64,000 nucleotides of DNA from Kiritimatiellia bacterium (GTDB taxonomy: Bacteria > Verrucomicrobiota > Kiritimatiellia > RFP12 > UBA1067), in assembly GCA_017406465.1 (NCBI GenBank), contig JAFQYM010000045.1, positions 17,183 through 81,182 of the forward strand. Direction: 5' to 3'. The notes below the pieces were generated by a model that saw nothing but the letters and a program-made list of their open reading frames with translations, did not search any database and was not told the DNA's origin. Shown piece by piece: positions 47,825 to 56,516 of the stretch (position 1 is its first letter; every line of letters starts with the position of its first letter). Both the position numbers and the translations under genes were made by a program.

Positions 47825-48601
47825 TTATGAATTTGGAAACGTCCCATCTGCTACTTCCTTGACATACGCGGCAAATGCGCCGCGCACGGCCGGAGCGAGG
47901 TCGGCATATTTCTTGACGAACGACGGCACCTTCTCGTTGAGCCCGAGAAGGTCGTGCATGACGAGCCACTGCGCGTCGCACACCGGCCCCGCGCCGATGC
48001 CAATCGTCACGATCTTGAGGGCGGCCGTTATTTCGGCTGCGAGGTCGGAGGGAATGCACTCGAGCGTGACTGCGAACGCACCCGCCTCCTCGACGGCCTT
48101 TGCGTCTGCAAGCACTTTCTCGGCTGCCTCGCGCGTCTTGCCCTGCTTCTTGAAGCCACCGTATTCGTTTACGCTCTGGGGCGTCATGCCGACATGCGCG
48201 AGGACTGGTATCCCGGCCGTCGTTAGGCGGCGGATGAGCGAGCACACCGACGCCCCGCCCTCGAGCTTCACCGCTTCCGCGCCCGCCTTGATGATCGCAA
48301 CGGCGTTCTTCACCGCCTCGTCGTCCCCGCACTGGTAGGACCCGAACGGCATGTCGCCGACGACCATTGCGTCCTTGGCGCCGCGCGCGACAGCCGCGAC
48401 AGCTGCAAGCGTGTCGGACATGTTCACAGGAAGCGTCGTCTCGTAGCCGAGGCAGTTCATCCCCAGCGAATCGCCTACGAGGATGATCGGTACCCCCGCC
48501 TCGTCAGCAAGCCGCGCGAAGCACGTGTCGTACGCCGTGCAGCAGCCGAGCTTCGTCTTTCCCTTCGCGGCCCTCACGGCCGCAACGTTCCACTTTTTCA
48601 T
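47825..48601 (-). CDS. panB: 3-methyl-2-oxobutanoate hydroxymethyltransferase
   Basis: 258 aa. CCTAYDTCFARLADEAGVPI, LVGDSLGMNCLGYETTLPV, GDMPFGSYQ, VKLEGG, AHVGMTPQSVN and GIGAGPVCDAQWLVMHDLLG are the PanB signatures, including the metal-binding Asp residues. It adds a hydroxymethyl group to ketoisovalerate in pantothenate and CoA synthesis. The ATG overlaps the stop of the PDZ protein gene by 4 bp, though the two functions are unrelated. Confidence 0.95.
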   Translation of the reverse strand: MKKWNVAAVRAAKGKTKLGCCTAYDTCFARLADEAGVPIILVGDSLGMNCLGYETTLPVNMSDTLAAVAAVARGAKDAMVVGDMPFGSYQCGDDEAVKNAVAIIKAGAEAVKLEGGASVCSLIRRLTTAGIPVLAHVGMTPQSVNEYGGFKKQGKTREAAEKVLADAKAVEEAGAFAVTLECIPSDLAAEITAALKIVTIGIGAGPVCDAQWLVMHDLLGLNEKVPSFVKKYADLAPAVRGAFAAYVKEVADGTFPNS

Positions 48602-50652
48602 TTTGATTTTTCCCCCTTGTCCTTCGCCGCGTCATCATCCGGCTCGACGTGTATCTTGACCATGCGCGTCTGCGCGAGATGGCGGACGGCGAAAATGAGA
48701 TCCTTCTTGCCCTTGACCTTCGCGGCAAAGTCCTTCGCTCCCGTCACCTTCTCGCCGTTCACCTCGGTGACGAGCTCGTATTCATCAAGCCCCGCGACAT
48801 CGGCGGGCGAGCCGGGCTTCACCTTCGCAATCACTATGCCAGAGGCCTTGTCGTCGAACTTGAAGAATCGGCGCACCTCGAACGTCATGTCGCGGACAGA
48901 GAGGCCAAGTGTGCGGTTGCGGGCCTTGGGAGCGTTCTTGTAGTGGACGGGCGCAGGCTCGAGGACGACCGGAGTTTCGTGGCGCTTTCCGTCGCGGGCA
49001 TACACGATAGTCACCTTCGCACCGGCACCGAACTCAGTCATTAGCGTGTTGATGGAGTTTTCCACTTCCGGCCACGGAGCGGACGAATACGAATAGTCGT
49101 AGTCCGCCTCGAGCGAACGCTCGCTTTCGCTTCCACGCCTGACCGCAAGCAAGACGTCACCGACCTTTAGCCCCGCCTTCGCCGCGGGCGAATCGGGATA
49201 CACTTCGGTAACGTAGGGGGGCCTCGAATACTCCTTTGCGAAGCTCTGCGCCTTCTTCTCGCGCGCAAGGGCGTCGGTGAGGCGCACCGCCTCCGTGCCG
49301 AGCCAGACGAAGCGGTTGCGCTCCTCCTCCTTGCGCGGCATGAACTCGGGATTGAAGCACTTGCCCGCGATGAAGCGCGAGAGGTCCGCCGTCGTAACGG
49401 CTTCGGTGTCATGTCTCGACCACCGACTCGAAGAAAACCTGCGGCAAAGGGCGAACGCGGCAATATTCCCGTCGCCGTCGAGGACGAACGACTTGAAGCT
49501 GCGAGACGACATGTCGTCGTCATCGTCGCCGCGCATGTCCGAGCGCCATTCCCCGACATAGGGAACGAAGCCGGCGCCACGCACGAATTTTACGCCCGAG
49601 AAGCGGCGGCGCGTCGCGGTAGTGACGACATGCCCGTTCTCGTTCTCGGCGGTCATCATCCAGGCGATGCGGTTGTCGAAGTCCTCGGGCGCGCCCTTCG
49701 CAACAGCAAGGGGGGTGGCCTTGTCCTTGAAGCCCTCTGGTATGTCGAACACAATCGCGTTCCACTCGGCAAGCGCCCCGGCGAAGACGAGATTGGTCTT
49801 CGAGCCGTCCGGAAACGTCGCCTCTACCTTGCCGAGACGGGAGATCTTCTCGCCGTTGAGATCGGACGGAACGAGTACGCGGCCCTCGATCGCATAGCCG
49901 AGCGCGTCGATTTCGTTGTTGCCTCCGTCGTCGTCGTAGCGCGAATAGCGGCGCGAGGCGTCCTCCTTGTCGACGGGGTTGAGGTGGATCACGATGCCGA
50001 GCGTCGCCGCCGCGAGGCGCTCTTCCATGCGCTTCGCCGACTTTTCGTATTCGTCAGCGGGGAGCCGCGTCCACTCCGCCGGCGGAACATAGTCGAACTT
50101 GCCGTCTGGGATCTCGAATCGAGAGCCGAAGTCAAGCCATACGGGATTGCGGTCCTTGTCGACGTAAAGCGCGTTCGCGACTCCCTTCCTGAACACGCGT
50201 CCAGTCGACGCCACCACGACCACCGAGTCGTTTGTCCCTACGCCAGCAGCCGACACCGTGAGCGTGTCGCCGTTCCACTTCCAGACGAGCTTCTCGACGG
50301 GATTGCCCTTCTGGAATGCAAGCGGATTGACACCCTTGAGCGGACGGCCCGCCTTGAGAAGGACGGCGTCGGGATTCACAAATCGCCCGACTTCCTTAGC
50401 GGGGACTTTGTCGTCCCTGAAACAGAGCTCGATGCGGTCGAGGTGCTTTTCGCGGACGAGGGGATCCGCAATGATGAACTCGTCCTCGGAAATCGCAAAC
50501 GCGGGGAAGCGCTTTGGCTTCGCGAGCTCGGATATCTCGTCGCCCCTCCCGCGCTCGTCCTTCTTGTACCAGTAGGCGGCGAGAGCGACGGAGGAAAGCT
50601 TGTCAGACGGAACTGCTGCGGCGAGCAGCGACGCGGCCAATACGGAAAGCAT
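48598..50652 (-). CDS. Secreted protein with two PDZ-like domains
   Basis: 684 aa with a short signal peptide (MLSVLAASLLAAAVPS). The first ~430 residues are beta-rich and unassigned; there is no His-Asp-Ser trypsin-type triad. Two PDZ-like domains follow: PPYVTEVYPDSPAAKAGLKV (~465-485) and KVKPGSPADVAGLDEYELV (~622-640). It starts right after the htrA stop and may be a non-catalytic paralogue or partner that presents substrates to that protease. Overlaps panB by 4 bp. Confidence 0.65.
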   Translation of the reverse strand: MLSVLAASLLAAAVPSDKLSSVALAAYWYKKDERGRGDEISELAKPKRFPAFAISEDEFIIADPLVREKHLDRIELCFRDDKVPAKEVGRFVNPDAVLLKAGRPLKGVNPLAFQKGNPVEKLVWKWNGDTLTVSAAGVGTNDSVVVVASTGRVFRKGVANALYVDKDRNPVWLDFGSRFEIPDGKFDYVPPAEWTRLPADEYEKSAKRMEERLAAATLGIVIHLNPVDKEDASRRYSRYDDDGGNNEIDALGYAIEGRVLVPSDLNGEKISRLGKVEATFPDGSKTNLVFAGALAEWNAIVFDIPEGFKDKATPLAVAKGAPEDFDNRIAWMMTAENENGHVVTTATRRRFSGVKFVRGAGFVPYVGEWRSDMRGDDDDDMSSRSFKSFVLDGDGNIAAFALCRRFSSSRWSRHDTEAVTTADLSRFIAGKCFNPEFMPRKEEERNRFVWLGTEAVRLTDALAREKKAQSFAKEYSRPPYVTEVYPDSPAAKAGLKVGDVLLAVRRGSESERSLEADYDYSYSSAPWPEVENSINTLMTEFGAGAKVTIVYARDGKRHETPVVLEPAPVHYKNAPKARNRTLGLSVRDMTFEVRRFFKFDDKASGIVIAKVKPGSPADVAGLDEYELVTEVNGEKVTGAKDFAAKVKGKKDLIFAVRHLAQTRMVKIHVEPDDDAAKDKGEKSK

Positions 50653-50655
50653 GTC

Positions 50656-52014
50656 TCAGTCCTCCTCTTCTGTGTCTTCTGTGTAGTCGAGGACGAGCGT
50701 TGTGCGCCGACCTCTCCTCATGACGACGAACGGCAGTCGAGTCTTCTCCTCGAGCTTCGCGATGGAATCCTCGTATATGGCCTTTACCTCCGCGACTGTC
50801 TTGACCGGCTTCCCGCCGATCGAGACGATTATGTCGCTCTCGCGGAAGCCGCAGGAATCGGCGTTACCGTCCCACGCGAGCCCGGAGACATAGACGCCGC
50901 CCTCGGGCGCGAAGAAGATGAGGTCGGGGTTGTAGAAGCGGTTGATCTCCTTCGCCGTGAGGCCCCAGCGCCCGCACGCAAACTCCTCGCCCTCGACCTT
51001 GCCCTTCTCCGTCGGCGCAACGGCGATCTCAAGGTCCTTTCCGTCGCGCACGACCTTGAACTTGCAGGGTTTCTCGAACTCCCTGCGCCCGAGATGGCGC
51101 TCGATTGCGGGAATGTCCTCCCAGAACCGCGCGGTGGTCTTCACCTCGTCGACCGAGAGCAGCAGGTCGTTCGACTTGAGCCCCGCCTTCTCCGCAGGCG
51201 AACCCGGCTCGACGTCGGCGACGAGAGCGCCTTCCTTCGCGTCGAAACGTATGTTGCGCTTGAAGTCCTCGAGCGGCTGGAGCTTGAACCCAAACCATGC
51301 CCAGTGCGCTTCGCCGTACTTCCTTAGGTCAGGGAGTATCTCTAGAATCGTCTCCGAAGGAATCGTGAACGCCTGGTCGCCCCAGAGGTTGCCGCGCGCA
51401 TTGAGCCCCACGACAAGACCGTCGGTATCGACGAGCGGCCCGCCCGAGTTGCCGGGCGAGATCGCCGCGTCCGTCTGGTACCAGAGCGTGTAGTCGCCGC
51501 AGTTCTCGAGGAATCGGTCGTTGCACGATACGATGCCCATCGAGACCGAACGCGCGAGACCCCACGGCGCGCCCATTGCGAGCACGACTTCTCCGACCTC
51601 AAGGCGGCGCGGCGAAAGCTCCGCGACGGGAACGTCCGTTCCCTCGGGCATGTCGAGCTTCAGAAGCGCGATGTCGAGGTCCTTGTCCTTGCCGAGCACC
51701 TTTGCCGTGAACGCGCGTCCGTCGGCGAGCTGGCAGCGTATTTCGCTCGTCTTGTCGACGACATGGTGGTTAGTCAGCACCTCGCCGTCCTTAGAGACTA
51801 TTACGCCCGATCCAGACGCGACGCCCTTGCGGTTGCGGCCAGACTCGGTGTCGTTGTAGATTACGCGGATGAAGACTACAGACGGCGCGACGGCGGCCTT
51901 TGCCTCGGATACGACCTGCCTGAAGTCGGGCGTGGACGAGACGCACCCTGCCGCGCACAGCATAAGAGCCGCCGATACGGCTCTGGCGATTTGGTTCATT
52001 TTTCGTTTTCTCAT
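50656..52014 (-). CDS. HtrA/DegP-like serine protease lipoprotein
   Basis: 452 aa, with AAAGGA upstream of the ATG at 52014. A lipobox-like CAAGC puts the lipidated Cys at 24. The S1C triad is His84 (TNHHVVD), Asp114 (KDLDIALLKL) and Ser190 (ISPGNSGGPLV). Two PDZ-like regions follow (EPGSPAEKAGLKSNDLLL and the SDIIVSIGGKPVKTV area). It would be a periplasmic, membrane-anchored quality-control protease. Begins 16 bp after obg; the PDZ protein follows at once. Confidence 0.88.
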   Translation of the reverse strand: MRKRKMNQIARAVSAALMLCAAGCVSSTPDFRQVVSEAKAAVAPSVVFIRVIYNDTESGRNRKGVASGSGVIVSKDGEVLTNHHVVDKTSEIRCQLADGRAFTAKVLGKDKDLDIALLKLDMPEGTDVPVAELSPRRLEVGEVVLAMGAPWGLARSVSMGIVSCNDRFLENCGDYTLWYQTDAAISPGNSGGPLVDTDGLVVGLNARGNLWGDQAFTIPSETILEILPDLRKYGEAHWAWFGFKLQPLEDFKRNIRFDAKEGALVADVEPGSPAEKAGLKSNDLLLSVDEVKTTARFWEDIPAIERHLGRREFEKPCKFKVVRDGKDLEIAVAPTEKGKVEGEEFACGRWGLTAKEINRFYNPDLIFFAPEGGVYVSGLAWDGNADSCGFRESDIIVSIGGKPVKTVAEVKAIYEDSIAKLEEKTRLPFVVMRRGRRTTLVLDYTEDTEEED

Positions 52015-52030
52015 TATTCGTTTTCCTTTC

Positions 52031-53188
52031 TCAATGGATGTTTCCCCTTGACGGATGGCTCTTCGCCTTCGGCTCCTCGAACTTGAGGAATGTCGCGAAC
52101 TTAAGGGCCTCTGCCGGTATCTCGTCGCCGGTCGTGTCGGGCATGTCCTTTATGTCGGGCGCGACGTCGTGGGTGTGGTGGAACTTCACTACGGGATTCA
52201 CGATGCGCCTAAGCTCGTCCTTGAGGGCGTCGAGCCCGTCGCGCGTCGCGCACGAGACGCAGATCGGACTTACGCCTGTCTCCTTGACGAAGCGTTCAAG
52301 ATTTTCCTTCGCACCCTCGAGGTCGAGCTTGTTGGCGACCACGACGAAAGGACGCTCTGCAAGTTCGATGGAATACTCGTCGATCTCGCGGCGCAACACC
52401 TCGTAGTCGCGCCACGGTTCTCGCCCGTCGACGCCAGCCATGTCGATAACGTAGACAAGGACGCGCGAGCGTTCGAGGTGCTTCAAGAACGCAAGCCCGA
52501 GCCCAACGCCCTTTGCCGCTCCTTCGATTATCCCGGGCACGTCCGCTATGCGAATCTTCGCATAGTCGTGGTAGACGACTGTGCCGACTATTGGGTTCAA
52601 GGTCGTGAAAGGATAGCTCGCGATTTTCGGAGTCGCGGCGGAAAGCGACGAGAGAAGCGACGACTTTCCGGCGTTGGGAAAACCGAGAAGCCCGACATCG
52701 GCAATAGTCTTGAGCTCAAGCCGGAGCCGACGTTCCTCGGCGGCTCCGCCTGGCGTGTGCTCGGTGGGCGCCTGGTTCACCGACGACTTGAAGTGGACGT
52801 TGCCAAACCCGCCAGCACCGCCCTTCGCGACGATTGCGGTCTGGCCTGGTTCCGTTATGTCAGCGACGAGAAGCCCAGAGTCGACGTCGTATACCTCGGT
52901 ACCGAGCGGAACTGGAACGATAAGGTCCTTGCCGCGCTTGCCGAACATCTTCTGCCCCTGTCCTGCTCCGCCGTCTTGCGCAAAACACTTGGGATCGTAG
53001 AAGAGGGAGAGAAGTGAATTCACGTGGTCGGACGCCTTGAAAACTACATCGCCGCCGCGACCGCCGTCGCCGCCGTCTGGCCCGCCAAACTCGACAAGGG
53101 CCTCGCGCCGAAACGACATCGCGCCGTCGCCGCCTTTGCCCGACCTGACAAGGACCTCGACCTGGTCTATGAACGTCTTCGCCTTCAT
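52031..53188 (-). CDS. obg: GTPase Obg/CgtA
   Basis: 385 aa. The glycine-rich Obg fold is clear (SGKGGDGAMSFRREALVEFG, GPDGGDGGRGGDVVF), then the GTPase with GFPNAGKSSLLS, the switch region YPFTTLNPIVG, DVPGIIEGA and NKLD. The C-terminus is short. It is a 50S assembly and stress-response GTPase. It normally neighbours rplU and rpmA, which lie ~1.5 kb upstream here behind prmA. The ATG is 7 nt after a -10 box. Confidence 0.95.
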   Translation of the reverse strand: MKAKTFIDQVEVLVRSGKGGDGAMSFRREALVEFGGPDGGDGGRGGDVVFKASDHVNSLLSLFYDPKCFAQDGGAGQGQKMFGKRGKDLIVPVPLGTEVYDVDSGLLVADITEPGQTAIVAKGGAGGFGNVHFKSSVNQAPTEHTPGGAAEERRLRLELKTIADVGLLGFPNAGKSSLLSSLSAATPKIASYPFTTLNPIVGTVVYHDYAKIRIADVPGIIEGAAKGVGLGLAFLKHLERSRVLVYVIDMAGVDGREPWRDYEVLRREIDEYSIELAERPFVVVANKLDLEGAKENLERFVKETGVSPICVSCATRDGLDALKDELRRIVNPVVKFHHTHDVAPDIKDMPDTTGDEIPAEALKFATFLKFEEPKAKSHPSRGNIH

Positions 53189-53195
53189 GGACTAT

Positions 53196-53201
53196 ATTTT
53201 A
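53196..53201 (-). promoter_or_regulatory. Extended -10 promoter of obg
   Basis: TGG-TAAAAT on the minus strand, 7 nt before the ATG at 53188. It lies in the 19-bp gap after the prmA stop, so obg has its own start of transcription. Confidence 0.6.
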
Positions 53202-53207
53202 CCATAT

Positions 53208-54146
53208 TCAGCGCGAAAGGTGGCCAGTAGTCCACTCGCCAATCGTCTTTCGAGAGACCTCGCGGAAGCCGCGAGACTGAAACGCCGCGAGGACTTCGGG
53301 GTATAGTTCCGAAAGAATTCCAGAGACAATCAGCGTCTTCTTCGCATAGGAAGCGATCTCCTCTGCAAAAGCGATGAGAAGCGGGCCGAGGATGTTCGCG
53401 ACCACGAAATCGGCGGGTGCAAACGGCGCGGCGCCGGAACCGACGTCGCGCCCCTGGAGCGCAAGATCCGGATAAACGCCCTTCGCCGCCTCTATCGACT
53501 CGTCAAGCGTGACCGCGCCCTTCCCGAGCGCGAAAAGACGGTAGTCGACCTTGACGCCGTTCAGCGCGGCGTTCTCGCGCGACGCATTGACCGCGTCTTC
53601 GTCGATGTCGAAACCGGCGACAGGGGAAAAGCCGAGCTTCGCCGCGGCGATGGAGAGAATGCCGCTGCCGCAGCCAATGTCAAGGAAGGACTGCGCCCCG
53701 TTCCCCGCAAGCTCGTCGATGTATTCGAGGCAGGCGCGAGTAGTCTCGTGCTTGCCGGTGCCGAATGCCATGCCGGGGTCGAGGACAAGAGCAATCCGAT
53801 CTGAGAATTCGCCAGACGCCTTGAATCCCTCGAGTTCCCAAGTGGGAACCGTCACGAGACGGCGTCCGATTGGTTCGATCTTGAAGTGGCGGCGATAGGC
53901 GAGTTTCCAGTCTTCATCAGGAACTTCCGAGGTTTCGACCTGTGCAGAAGAGCCGACAAGCGCGAGCGCGTCCTTGAGGCGACGAGCCGCCTCGCCAGCT
54001 TGCGAGGGATCGGCGAGGTAGACCTGCATCTGCGTGTCCGTCTCTTCGATGTCGTGGTACGAGGACAATATGAAATCCCCTCCGTCGAACACTTCGAAGA
54101 GAGGATCAACCAGTGCGTCCGCAATATTGCAGAATACCTTTATCAC
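53208..54146 (-). CDS. prmA: Ribosomal protein L11 methyltransferase-like
   Basis: 312 aa from a GTG at 54146 with AGGGAG upstream. Residues ~115-150 hold the PrmA block LDPGMAFGTGKHETTRACLE, then the SAM motif FLDIGCGSGILSIAAAKLG and NILGPLLIAFAEE (the NxxxxP-type motif). It trimethylates L11 at the ribosome. The start is only ~15 nt after the T-run of the terminator at 54161-54211, so it is either read by leak-through or has a promoter inside that hairpin region. Confidence 0.88.
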   Translation of the reverse strand: MIKVFCNIADALVDPLFEVFDGGDFILSSYHDIEETDTQMQVYLADPSQAGEAARRLKDALALVGSSAQVETSEVPDEDWKLAYRRHFKIEPIGRRLVTVPTWELEGFKASGEFSDRIALVLDPGMAFGTGKHETTRACLEYIDELAGNGAQSFLDIGCGSGILSIAAAKLGFSPVAGFDIDEDAVNASRENAALNGVKVDYRLFALGKGAVTLDESIEAAKGVYPDLALQGRDVGSGAAPFAPADFVVANILGPLLIAFAEEIASYAKKTLIVSGILSELYPEVLAAFQSRGFREVSRKTIGEWTTGHLSR

Positions 54147-54160
54147 AAAATTCTCCCTCT

Positions 54161-54211
54161 AAAAAAAGAAACGCTCCGCGGCGATCGAAGAGTGCGAACG
54201 CAGCGGAGCGA
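54161..54211 (-). terminator. Rho-independent terminator after the rplU-rpmA operon
   Basis: On the minus strand CGCTCCGC (54203-54210) pairs with GCGGAGCG (54172-54179) across a loop of 23 nt, followed by TTTCTTTTTTT. It ends the rplU-rpmA-basic-protein transcript before prmA. Confidence 0.8.
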
Positions 54212-54229
54212 ACTTAGGACGAAGCTGAC

Positions 54230-54442
54230 TTATTTCGCCTTCTTGGCGACGAGCTTCTTGACGACCGTCGGACGCTGGACGAGAACGCGGACGTCCTCGG
54301 TGCCCATCTTGGCGACAGTCTCGGGATCCATTCCCATCTTCACGAGGCGCGCGCGCTGAGCCTTGCTCTTGCGGGCCTTGCCGGCCGGCGTCTTGCACGG
54401 ACGGACGTGGGATTCCTTGCGGAGTGTACGACCAGTACCCAT
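54230..54442 (-). CDS. Small basic protein of unknown function in the L21-L27 operon
   Basis: 70 aa, very rich in Lys and Arg, starting MGTGRTLRKESHVRPCKTPA and ending VVKKLVAKKAK. It lies 27 bp after rpmA and just before the operon terminator, so it is co-made with ribosomal proteins L21 and L27. Size, charge and position suggest a ribosome-associated or rRNA-binding protein, which is inference. I do not recognise it as any standard ribosomal protein. The start has a GAAAGAAGG site upstream. Confidence 0.7.
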   Translation of the reverse strand: MGTGRTLRKESHVRPCKTPAGKARKSKAQRARLVKMGMDPETVAKMGTEDVRVLVQRPTVVKKLVAKKAK

Positions 54443-54469
54443 GACAAACCTTCTTTCTTTTTAAGAGGC

Positions 54470-54706
54470 TTAGGCCTCGACGATCGTTACGACCTTGCCG
54501 TCCTTGACGAACTTTACCTTGCCGTCCTTGAGGGCGAAGAGAGTGAAGTCGCGGCCTTGGCCGACGTTCTTACCGGGGTGAATCTTTGTTCCGCGCTGGC
54601 GGACGATGATGGAGCCGGCCTTGAGGAGCTGGCCGTCATACGCCTTGACGCCGAGATACTGCGGGTTGGAGTCGCGTCCGTTGCGGGCTGATGCAGAAGT
54701 AGCCAT
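54470..54706 (-). CDS. rpmA: 50S ribosomal protein L27
   Basis: 78 aa: [20 protein letters not shown] is the L27 start, followed by [29 protein letters not shown]. The N-terminal arm that reaches the peptidyl-transferase centre begins directly at the start Met, with no cleavable extension. It is 12 bp after rplU. Confidence 0.96.
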   Translation of the reverse strand: MATSASARNGRDSNPQYLGVKAYDGQLLKAGSIIVRQRGTKIHPGKNVGQGRDFTLFALKDGKVKFVKDGKVVTIVEA

Positions 54707-54718
54707 TGTCTTGCCTCC

Positions 54719-55033
54719 TTACGCGATTGCCTTGACGGTGGCGATGGTGAGCTGCTGGCGGTGGCCGACGAGACGGCGGCTGCCTTTCCTGCGCTTCGCC
54801 TTGAAGTTGTAGACCTTGTCGCCCTTGACGACGCCGGCGACCGAGAGAACGACCTTGGCGCCTTCGACATAGGGCTTTCCGACCTTGAGAGTCGTGCCGT
54901 CGCTGACCGCGAGAACGGTCGTGAGCTCGGCATCCTGACCCGCTTCGACCGAGAGCTTTTCAATCTCGATCTTGTCACCGACCTTGACAAGCACCTGCTT
55001 GCCGCCGGTTTCGAGAACAGCGTATGCTTCCAT
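54719..55033 (-). CDS. rplU: 50S ribosomal protein L21
   Basis: 104 aa from the ATG at 55033; the longer frame adds 13 unlikely residues and lacks the AAAGGAAAG site seen before 55033. It has AVLETGGKQVLVKVGDKIEI, VGKPYVEGAKV and the C-terminal YNFKAKRRKGSRRLVGHRQQ typical of L21, which binds 23S rRNA. First gene of the rplU-rpmA-basic-protein operon. Confidence 0.96.
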   Translation of the reverse strand: MEAYAVLETGGKQVLVKVGDKIEIEKLSVEAGQDAELTTVLAVSDGTTLKVGKPYVEGAKVVLSVAGVVKGDKVYNFKAKRRKGSRRLVGHRQQLTIATVKAIA

Positions 55034-55093
55034 TGTTTTCTTTCCTTTTCTTCCGCATTCCTTGTGGTTCATCCACGAAATGCTGGAATGAGT

Positions 55094-55099
55094 AGTATA
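55094..55099 (-). promoter_or_regulatory. -10 promoter element of rplU operon
   Basis: TATACT on the minus strand, 60 nt before the ATG at 55033. It leaves a normal leader with a Shine-Dalgarno site, unlike the leaderless-type promoters in this window. Confidence 0.45.
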
Positions 55100-55141
55100 C
55101 TAAAAAACTGCTCTCGCCGTCAATGGGGGATTTCGACCCTC

Positions 55142-56470
55142 TTAGGAGCCCTGTATTCTGCCGATAAGAATCTGTGGATGGGCCTCGGTTATCTCGACTT
55201 TGACGAGGTCGCCGACATTCGCGGAGACCCCCTCTGCGTCGTCCCACACGACGATGCGGTTGCCTCCGTCGCGCCCCGACCAGCGCGACTTGTTGCGCTT
55301 CGACGGGCCCTCGACCATGACTTCGCGCACAGTGCCGACGAGCGCGTCGTTACGCCGTTGGCCGCGAAGCTCCTGGTCCGCGAGGAGAACCTGGTCGCGA
55401 CGTTCCTTCTCCACAACTGGAACATCGTCGGGCAGCGACGCGGAGCGCGTTCCGGGGCGTGGGGAATACTTGAACACAAAGGCGTTGTCGAAGCCGGTCT
55501 CCTCCATGAGAGAGCGCGTCTCCTCGAAGTCCGCCTCTGTCTCGCCGGGATAGCCGACGATGACATCGGTCGTTATGGCAAACTCCGGGTCGAAGTCGCG
55601 CAACTTCTTCACCGCGGCGAGATATTCAGCCCGCGTATAGCGGCGGCCCATGTCTGCAAGAACGCGGTCCGAACCGGACTGCACGGGGAGGTGGAGATGG
55701 CGACAGACTTGCGGGAATTCACGATAGGCCCGCACGAGCTCGTCAGTGCAACCCTTCGGATGCGCCGAAGTGAAGCGGATGCGCCTGATGCCTGGGATAG
55801 AAGCAATTGCCTCAAGAAGCCGCGGGAATGGCTCCTTGTAGCCGCCGGGACTCGGCGCGTCGGACGCATCCCACGCCGCGTTGCGCATTCCATAGCGAAG
55901 AACGCTTTGCCCGAGAAGGCAGACTTCTCGGACGCCGTGGGCGGCGAGCGAACGCACTTCGGCGACGATTTCACGCGCAGGGCGCGAATACTCGTGCCCG
56001 CGCACGTCGGGGACGATGCAGTAGCTGCAGCGATTGTCGCACCCGACAAGAACGGTAACGAACGCCTGGGAACCGCCGTTTGTATGCGCGGCAAGCGCTT
56101 CGCCCATCATGTCCTCACCAAGCTCGAGCCGTGGGAACCGCCCATCGGCGAGTATCTTTGGGATGAGCCCTAGGGCGCGCGGGCCAACGGCGAAATCAAG
56201 CTTCGGGAGCTTCTTGAAGACATCCGCGCCGAGACGCTTTACGGCGCACCCCATAAGCCCCGTCAGCTTCTTTGCGGCGATGAGGTTCCCCGCCTTGCCG
56301 ACGGCCTTCTCCTCGGCCTTCTGCCGGACGGTGCAACTGTTGACGATGACAAGCTCCGCGTCGTCTTCGCCAACCGCCTTTTCGTGCCCTGCGGCAAGAA
56401 GCAGCGATTCGACGGCTTCCGAGTCGCGGACGTTCATCTGGCAGCCGTACGTATGGATGTGAAACTTCAT
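55142..56470 (-). CDS. miaB: tRNA-2-methylthio-N6-dimethylallyladenosine synthase
   Basis: 442 aa from the ATG at 56470; the longer frame upstream runs into the epimerase. MKFHIHTYGCQMNVRDSEAV opens the UPF0004 domain; VGCDNRCSYCIVPDVRG holds the radical-SAM CxxxCxxC; a TRAM domain closes. Cysteines of the second cluster are in YGCQMN, NSCTV and MGCAV. It adds a methylthio group to A37 of some tRNAs. It is 46 bp after the epimerase and 69 bp before the rplU promoter. Confidence 0.93.
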   Translation of the reverse strand: MKFHIHTYGCQMNVRDSEAVESLLLAAGHEKAVGEDDAELVIVNSCTVRQKAEEKAVGKAGNLIAAKKLTGLMGCAVKRLGADVFKKLPKLDFAVGPRALGLIPKILADGRFPRLELGEDMMGEALAAHTNGGSQAFVTVLVGCDNRCSYCIVPDVRGHEYSRPAREIVAEVRSLAAHGVREVCLLGQSVLRYGMRNAAWDASDAPSPGGYKEPFPRLLEAIASIPGIRRIRFTSAHPKGCTDELVRAYREFPQVCRHLHLPVQSGSDRVLADMGRRYTRAEYLAAVKKLRDFDPEFAITTDVIVGYPGETEADFEETRSLMEETGFDNAFVFKYSPRPGTRSASLPDDVPVVEKERRDQVLLADQELRGQRRNDALVGTVREVMVEGPSKRNKSRWSGRDGGNRIVVWDDAEGVSANVGDLVKVEITEAHPQILIGRIQGS

Positions 56471-56516
56471 TTTCCGGCTGGAACGAACGCTTAGAGAGGG
56501 AAATGCGCAACGCGGA

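Noticed and set aside
55034..55141. Possible tRNA gene between rplU and miaB
   Set aside because: No cloverleaf, T-loop consensus or CCA end; only the rplU promoter is visible. No tRNA was found elsewhere in the window either.
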